From contig CAMEAW010000002.1 in NCBI GenBank assembly GCA_945911685.1, positions 7,711 through 71,710 of the forward strand: a stretch of DNA of 64,000 bases, read 5' to 3'. This document shows positions 59,320-64,000 of this stretch, piece after piece. Within the stretch, counting starts at the first letter, position 1; the number at the start of each line of letters is the position of its first letter. The position numbers were made by a program, and so were the translations under genes. The notes beneath the pieces are model-generated. The model was not told the DNA's origin. It did no database searches and worked only from the letters and a program-made list of their open reading frames with translations. This stretch comes from Bordetella parapertussis (GTDB lineage: Bacteria > Pseudomonadota > Gammaproteobacteria > Burkholderiales > Burkholderiaceae_B).

Positions 59320-60033
59320 ATGACCTGGTCGATCTTAGCTCGTGACGAAGCGGGGTATTTCGGCATGGCGATCGCAAGTCGCTTCTTTGCCGTGGGCTCT
59401 CTTTGTGTGCATAGCCGACGCGGTGTTGGTGCGCTCTCTAGTCAGGCGTTGCTAAATCCGCTGTATGGGCCAGCCGGATTAGATTTGCTCGCACAACAGC
59501 TTTCGCCCAAGCAAACAATTGCAAAGCTAATTGCCAGCGATCAAGGGCGTGAGCAACGCCAACTGCACATTTTGCCTTTTAAAGGTTTGCCTGCTGCACA
59601 CACCGGCTCAGCCTGTGTCGACTGGTGCGGTCATCTGCTTGAAGACGGCTTAAGCGTTGCAGGCAATATGCTCGCAGGCCCCAAGGTCATTGAACACTCA
59701 GCACAGGCTTTCAAAGATACGCGTGGCAAGCCGATGGGCGAACGCCTGCTCGCGGCACTCGACGCAGGTCAGGCTGCCGGGGGTGATAAGCGTGGCAAAC
59801 AGGCTGCCGCGCTCAAAGTTCATAACGATGAAGATTACTTACAACTCGATTTGCGAGTCGATGATCACGAAGAGCCCTTCATCGAACTCAGGCGTTTGTA
59901 TGACAAAAGCCTTGAGCGCTTTCAACCTTTTCTTGAATGTTTACCCACGCGCGAGCGGCCGTCGGGCATCACTGAACGCAGTGAAATCGACGCACATATT
60001 GAACAATATCTTGCTCGAATAAAAGGCCAGTAA
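59320..60033 (+). CDS. DUF1028 domain-containing protein (Ntn-hydrolase-like)
   Basis: A 237-residue DUF1028 protein. The N-terminus MTWSILARDEAGYFGMAIAS, the VGALSSQALLNPLYGPAGLD segment and the central SVAGNMLAGPKVIE are the family marks. DUF1028 has an Ntn-hydrolase-like fold and is often found beside peptide or amino-acid transporters, but its activity is not established. The gene ends immediately before the GTG of the ABC ATPase, so it is the first gene of the transport operon, below the sigma-54 promoter. No signal peptide is seen. Confidence 0.9.
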   Translation: MTWSILARDEAGYFGMAIASRFFAVGSLCVHSRRGVGALSSQALLNPLYGPAGLDLLAQQLSPKQTIAKLIASDQGREQRQLHILPFKGLPAAHTGSACVDWCGHLLEDGLSVAGNMLAGPKVIEHSAQAFKDTRGKPMGERLLAALDAGQAAGGDKRGKQAAALKVHNDEDYLQLDLRVDDHEEPFIELRRLYDKSLERFQPFLECLPTRERPSGITERSEIDAHIEQYLARIKGQ

Positions 60034-61047
60034 GTGACAGCCTTGCTTGAAGTCTCGCATTTGAAAACGAGTTTTGTCACCGACGAAGGCGAAATCACGA
60101 TCGTCAATGACGTTAGCTTTAGCGTGCAAGCGGCGCGCACCTTGGCCATCGTTGGCGAATCAGGCTGTGGCAAAAGCGTCACGGCTCTATCCATCATGGG
60201 CCTGCTAGCCAAGCCAGCTGGCCGCATTCAGCAGGGCTCGATTTATTTTGAAGGGCAAGAACTCGTCGGTGCCTCTGAGCGGGTGCTGCAAGATTTACGC
60301 GGCAATGGCATGTCGATGATCTTTCAAGAACCCATGACCTCGCTGAACCCAAGTTATACGGTGGGCGAACAAATTATCGAAGGCCTGATCAAGCACCGCA
60401 AACTCAGCAGAACGCAGGCGCGCGAAAAAGCGATCGATATTTTGCGCAAGGTCCGTATCCCGTCACCCGAGCAACGCCTCGATGAGTTTCCACATAAGTT
60501 AAGCGGCGGTATGCGCCAGCGTGTCATGATCGCCATGGCTCTAGTGTGCGAGCCTCGCGTCTTAATTGCAGACGAACCCACTACAGCGTTGGATGTCACC
60601 ATTCAAGCGCAAATTCTTGAGCTCATGCGCGCACTGCAGCAAGAGACTGGCACAGCCATTGTTTTAATCACGCACGACCTAGGCGTGGTCGCTGAGGTTG
60701 CCGACGAAGTCATCGTCATGTACGCCGGCCGCGTGGTCGAACGCGCCTCGGTGCAAGCGTTGTTTGATATGCCACAACACCCATACACGATTGGCTTACT
60801 GGGTGCGATTCCACGTCTTGATCTTGAACAAACCCGATTGGTGTCCATTGAAGGTCAGGTCCCAAGTCCGGCACAACCGCTTGCGGGTTGCAGCTTTGCG
60901 CCACGTTGCCCTTTCGCGCAACCTGCGTGCTCAAACCAAGTGCCCGAATTGCGCGAGGTGGGCGATACACATTTTTCAGCATGCCTGCGTGCGCCGCTTG
61001 AGGCTGATGAACTTTTAATCGGCACCGTTGTTAAGGCTAACGCATGA
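60034..61047 (+). CDS. Peptide/nickel-type ABC transporter ATP-binding protein (DppD/OppD-like)
   Basis: A 337-residue ATPase with Walker A GESGCGKS, signature LSGGMRQRV, Walker B VLIADEPTTALD and a C-terminal oligopeptide-type extension containing a cysteine cluster (GCSFAPRCPFAQPAC). It energises uptake of di- or oligopeptides or related solutes together with the next ATPase. The GTG start follows the DUF1028 stop directly, and it overlaps the next gene by four bases. Confidence 0.94.
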   Translation: MTALLEVSHLKTSFVTDEGEITIVNDVSFSVQAARTLAIVGESGCGKSVTALSIMGLLAKPAGRIQQGSIYFEGQELVGASERVLQDLRGNGMSMIFQEPMTSLNPSYTVGEQIIEGLIKHRKLSRTQAREKAIDILRKVRIPSPEQRLDEFPHKLSGGMRQRVMIAMALVCEPRVLIADEPTTALDVTIQAQILELMRALQQETGTAIVLITHDLGVVAEVADEVIVMYAGRVVERASVQALFDMPQHPYTIGLLGAIPRLDLEQTRLVSIEGQVPSPAQPLAGCSFAPRCPFAQPACSNQVPELREVGDTHFSACLRAPLEADELLIGTVVKANA

Positions 61048-62135
61048 CCCTCGCAACTCCGCTACGATCAACGCCGCTGCTGCAGGCCATAGGCCTAGAA
61101 AAGCATTTTCCGGTACGTCGCGGATTCTTTGGCCGTATTCAGGATTATGTTCGTGCGGTCGATGGCGTTGACCTCACACTCGAACAGGGTGAAATCCTTG
61201 GCCTTGTCGGCGAGTCGGGCTGCGGCAAATCAACTCTGGGGCGCATGCTGCTGCGCTTGCTTGAGCCAACCGGTGGCAGTTTGCACTTTGACAACAAAGA
61301 CCTGCGCGCTTTAAATACTAGGGCATTACGCGACGAACGGCGCAATATGCAGTTGATCTTTCAAGATCCGTATTCGTCATTAAATCCGCGTATGACGATT
61401 AGCCAAATGCTGACCGAACCGTTAAAGGTGCACGGCTTGCACTCGGGAAATGAAACGGCACGAGTCGCTGAATTGCTGCGTACCGTCGGGTTAAGGCCCG
61501 AACATGCACAGCGCTATGCCCACGAATTTTCGGGCGGGCAACGTCAGCGCGTCGGCATCGCGCGTGCCCTCGCCGTTGAGCCCAAACTGATCGTCTGCGA
61601 CGAGGCTGTCTCAGCGCTTGATGTTTCGGTGCAAGCACAAGTCATTAACCTGTTGCAAGACTTGCAACAACAGTTTGGCTTATCGTACTTATTCATCGCG
61701 CACGATCTAGCCGTTGTGAAGCATATCGCGACCCGTGTGGCCGTCATGTACCTAGGGCGCATCGTCGAGATCGGCGATAAAAAGCGTTTATTCGCCGCGC
61801 CCGAACACCCTTATACGCACGCCCTGATGCAAGCCATCCCGCTACCGGATCCAACGGTTACCCGGCAGGGCGTACTATTAACAGGTGATGTGCCCAGCCC
61901 GCTCAAGCCACCCTCAGGATGTCACTTGCACACGCGCTGCCTCTATGCACAAGATAAGTGCAGTCAGGTGGCTCCGGTGTTGACTGGCACGCACGAACAC
62001 GCAGTGGCCTGCCATTTTCCGTTAAACATGACCACCACAGCGCAACACTCACAGCCCGCGTTAACACCCTCGCGTCTGCGTTTGCAACGCTTGCAATCTG
62101 CTTTTCAGACAAGGGTTAAAACCGAGGCCGATTAA
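61044..62135 (+). CDS. Peptide-type ABC transporter ATP-binding protein (DppF/OppF-like)
   Basis: A 363-residue ATPase, partner of the preceding one. It has [20 protein letters not shown], signature [15 protein letters not shown] and Walker [13 protein letters not shown], where DEA replaces the usual DEP, followed by the C-terminal [15 protein letters not shown] cluster. The ATG overlaps the dppD-like stop. A gap of 194 bases without a recognisable element separates it from the binding-protein gene, which has its own strong ribosome-binding site. Confidence 0.94.
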   Translation: MTLATPLRSTPLLQAIGLEKHFPVRRGFFGRIQDYVRAVDGVDLTLEQGEILGLVGESGCGKSTLGRMLLRLLEPTGGSLHFDNKDLRALNTRALRDERRNMQLIFQDPYSSLNPRMTISQMLTEPLKVHGLHSGNETARVAELLRTVGLRPEHAQRYAHEFSGGQRQRVGIARALAVEPKLIVCDEAVSALDVSVQAQVINLLQDLQQQFGLSYLFIAHDLAVVKHIATRVAVMYLGRIVEIGDKKRLFAAPEHPYTHALMQAIPLPDPTVTRQGVLLTGDVPSPLKPPSGCHLHTRCLYAQDKCSQVAPVLTGTHEHAVACHFPLNMTTTAQHSQPALTPSRLRLQRLQSAFQTRVKTEAD

Positions 62136-62329
62136 GTGCTAGAAAATTGCCAAGGCATCACACACCAAGCAAACAACGTTAAAGTCTTAGCTGAATTTTT
62201 GAAGTCAAAGTCGAATGATTAAATAGTGTCTGATTAAAAGTTGATATTGCAAGTCAGGCGGTGAATACCAAACGCCTTGGATTGGATGTAACAGCGACTC
62301 ACCACCAATATATTTTGAAAGGAAATCTC

Positions 62330-63841
62330 ATGAAATTAAGATACCGAACCTTACTTGCCACCACGTTGATCGCCTGCTTGCCGTTTGTCGCAAGCGCGCA
62401 GACCTTACGCATTGGCCTGGCCGAAGACCCTGACCTTCTTGATCCAACGCTCGCGCGCTCGTTTGTCGGGCGGCTGGTATTTATGTCGTTATGTGACAAG
62501 CTGTTTGACATCGATGAAAAGCTCAACATCGTGCCGCAACTAGCAACCAGTTATGAATGGTCATCTGACAGTAAAGTGTTGACGCTTAAGCTGCGCGAAG
62601 GCGTCACGTTTCATGATGGCGAAAAAATGGATGCCGAGGCTGTCAAATACAACCTCGAGCGCCACAAGACACTCAAGGGTTCGAGTCGCTCAGGCGAACT
62701 GCGCCCTGTGACCTCGATAGACGTGCTCGACGCCAACACGGTGCGCTTGAACTTAAGCGCGCCATTCTCCCCTCTACTCTCAGTGCTAGCCGATCGGGCG
62801 GGCATGATCATATCGCCCAAAGCCGGAAAAGCACTGGGCGAGAAGTTCAGCAGCAGCCCAGTGTGCTCGGGTCCCTTCAAGTTTGTCGATCGCGTGGCAC
62901 AAGACCGCATCACACTCGAGCGCTTTGGCGATTACTGGAATAAAGGCGCGGTACATTTTGATAAGGTGATTTACACACCGATCACCGACGCCACTGTACG
63001 TTTGGCGAACTTGCGTTCAGGACAATTCGATTTTATTGAGCGCGCAGCGTCAAGTGATATTGCGGCGATTCAAAAAGACCCAAAATTGAAATTCAGCAAG
63101 ATCACTGAAATCGGCTATCAAGGCATTACCATCAACACGGCTAAAAGCGAGCGAGCGCAAAGTCAACCGCTTGGCCAGTTGGCCAAGGTACGCGAAGCGT
63201 TTGAACTGTCACTTGATCGGGCAGGGATCGTGCAAGTCGCCATGGACGGACAAGCAACGCCTGGTAACCAGTGGGTCGCTCCAAACAACAGCTATTATTC
63301 TAAAAATGTACCGATGCCCAAGCGCGATCTGGTACGTGCTCGCGCCTTGTTAAAAGAGGCGGGCGTCACGAACCCAACCTTCACACTCATGACACCCACC
63401 ACGTCTGACGCGCAAAAAATCGCGCAGGTCGTACAGGCTATGGCCAAAGAAGCTGGGTTCAATATCAAAATTCAATCGACTGAGTTTGCCACATCACTGA
63501 GCCTGGCTGATAAGGGCGACTTTGATGCTTATGTACTTAGCTGGAGTGGTCGTGCCGATCCCGATGGCAATCTGTTTAACTTTATTGGTTGTAAACAGCC
63601 TAACAACTACTCGGGCTACTGCGTGCCTGAAGTGGACGCTTTGCTGAACGACTCACGCAGCAAATTACAACCCGCCGAGCGCTTAGCCGCCTACCAAGCC
63701 ATCGCTGCGCAAATGAACAAAGATCGCCCCTTGGTTTATTTGTATCACCGTGACTGGCTGTGGGCTTACAGCAACAAGCTTTCTGGTCTTCGCGAAGTGC
63801 CAGACGGGTTGCTGCGCGTCACCGGCTTAAAGCTCAACTAA
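62330..63841 (+). CDS. Peptide-type ABC transporter periplasmic substrate-binding protein (SBP_bac_5, DppA-like)
   Basis: A 503-residue family 5 solute-binding protein. The signal peptide (1-24) ends FVASAQ, then TLRIGLAEDPDLLDPTLARS, LREGVTFHDGEKMDAEAVKY, NTVRLNLSAPFSPLLSVLAD and LSWSGRADPDGNLFNFIGCK, all typical of dipeptide, glutathione or nickel binders. The ATG at 62330 has AAAGGA upstream; the open frame extends to 62261 but without a signal-compatible start. The ligand cannot be told from sequence. It lies 21 bases before the permease gene. Confidence 0.94.
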   Translation: MKLRYRTLLATTLIACLPFVASAQTLRIGLAEDPDLLDPTLARSFVGRLVFMSLCDKLFDIDEKLNIVPQLATSYEWSSDSKVLTLKLREGVTFHDGEKMDAEAVKYNLERHKTLKGSSRSGELRPVTSIDVLDANTVRLNLSAPFSPLLSVLADRAGMIISPKAGKALGEKFSSSPVCSGPFKFVDRVAQDRITLERFGDYWNKGAVHFDKVIYTPITDATVRLANLRSGQFDFIERAASSDIAAIQKDPKLKFSKITEIGYQGITINTAKSERAQSQPLGQLAKVREAFELSLDRAGIVQVAMDGQATPGNQWVAPNNSYYSKNVPMPKRDLVRARALLKEAGVTNPTFTLMTPTTSDAQKIAQVVQAMAKEAGFNIKIQSTEFATSLSLADKGDFDAYVLSWSGRADPDGNLFNFIGCKQPNNYSGYCVPEVDALLNDSRSKLQPAERLAAYQAIAAQMNKDRPLVYLYHRDWLWAYSNKLSGLREVPDGLLRVTGLKLN

Positions 63842-63862
63842 AGCAGCCCAAAAGACCGCTTC

Positions 63863-64000
63863 ATGTTCACCTTCTTCGTGCGTCGCCTCTTCACTTTGAT
63901 ACCAACACTCGTGTTCGTATCCATGCTGATTTTTAGCCTGCAGCAATTGCTGCCTGGCGACCCGGCGTTAGTGCTCGCCGGAGAAGATCCTAGCCCTGAA
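63863..64000 (+). CDS. Peptide-type ABC transporter permease (DppB-like), 5' part only
   Basis: The first 46 codons of a DppB/OppB permease, cut by the window end. The N-terminus MFTFFVRRLFTLIPTLVFVS with its single basic cluster and helix, then FSLQQLLPGDPALVLAGED, is the standard DppB opening. A DppC partner would be expected to follow. Confidence 0.9.
   Translation, partial: MFTFFVRRLFTLIPTLVFVSMLIFSLQQLLPGDPALVLAGEDPSPE

Noticed and set aside
1-64000. CRISPR arrays, tRNA or rRNA genes, insertion sequences and prophage genes
   Set aside because: Reading both strands I found no spaced identical repeats, no cloverleaf-type segments, no transposase or integrase and no terminal inverted repeats.

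Overview
The window looks like a chromosomal segment of a Gram-negative betaproteobacterium of the order Burkholderiales, probably near the Alcaligenaceae. The grounds are a Bug/TctC-type periplasmic receptor, TRAP and Dpp-type transporters, paired CaiB/BaiF CoA-transferases, an LptF permease and a Burkholderiales-style type VI secretion (T6SS) cluster. Base composition appears moderate, neither GC-extreme nor AT-rich. I saw no tRNA, rRNA, insertion sequence, phage or CRISPR array. The species cannot be named from the sequence alone.

Layout. (1) 1-6335, minus strand: a carboxylic-acid operon with a DUF2889 protein, a CitE-like lyase, two CaiB/BaiF CoA-transferases, an acetyl-CoA hydrolase/transferase-family protein that lacks the usual glutamate, and a TRAP small and large permease (the latter cut by the window edge). 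(2) 6840-13999, plus strand: a tightly coupled exopolysaccharide operon with a BcsE-like protein, a TPR/beta-barrel export porin, a processive family-2 glycosyltransferase, a one-helix membrane protein and a membrane-anchored NodB-type deacetylase. It faces a convergent pair (14018-15595) encoding an AlgF-like protein and a GH46 chitosanase, which together suggest a chitosan-like polymer. (3) 15784-18686: a lone lptF, a small unknown gene with its own promoter and terminator, and an asparaginase-family gene.

(4) 18816-56355 is one large T6SS locus and the most striking part of the window. Tube, sheath, cap, recycling ATPase and TssE are encoded once (tssA, B, C, hcp, E, H). The membrane complex (tssJ, L, M), the baseplate genes tssK, F and G, vgrG and the PAAR-like tip are all encoded twice. 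The second TssM carries a C-terminal LysM domain. Both VgrGs are short and lack a long beta-prism, while a separate 433-residue protein and a DUF3540 protein look beta-solenoid-like. A plus-strand spike/cargo module (VgrG2, 433-aa protein, DUF2169-pentapeptide protein, pentapeptide protein, DUF3540, DUF4150) sits between tssJ2 and tssF2G2. No Fha, PpkA or PppA genes and no recognisable toxin are present.

(5) 56585-64000: a Bug-type receptor, a Tat-signal class V aminotransferase-like protein, and a DUF1028-dppD-dppF-dppA-dppB(partial) peptide-transport operon preceded by a very good sigma-54 promoter match.

The best candidates for new biology are the dual membrane-complex/baseplate T6SS with its LysM-TssM, and the BcsE-like / NodB / GH46 / AlgF polysaccharide locus.
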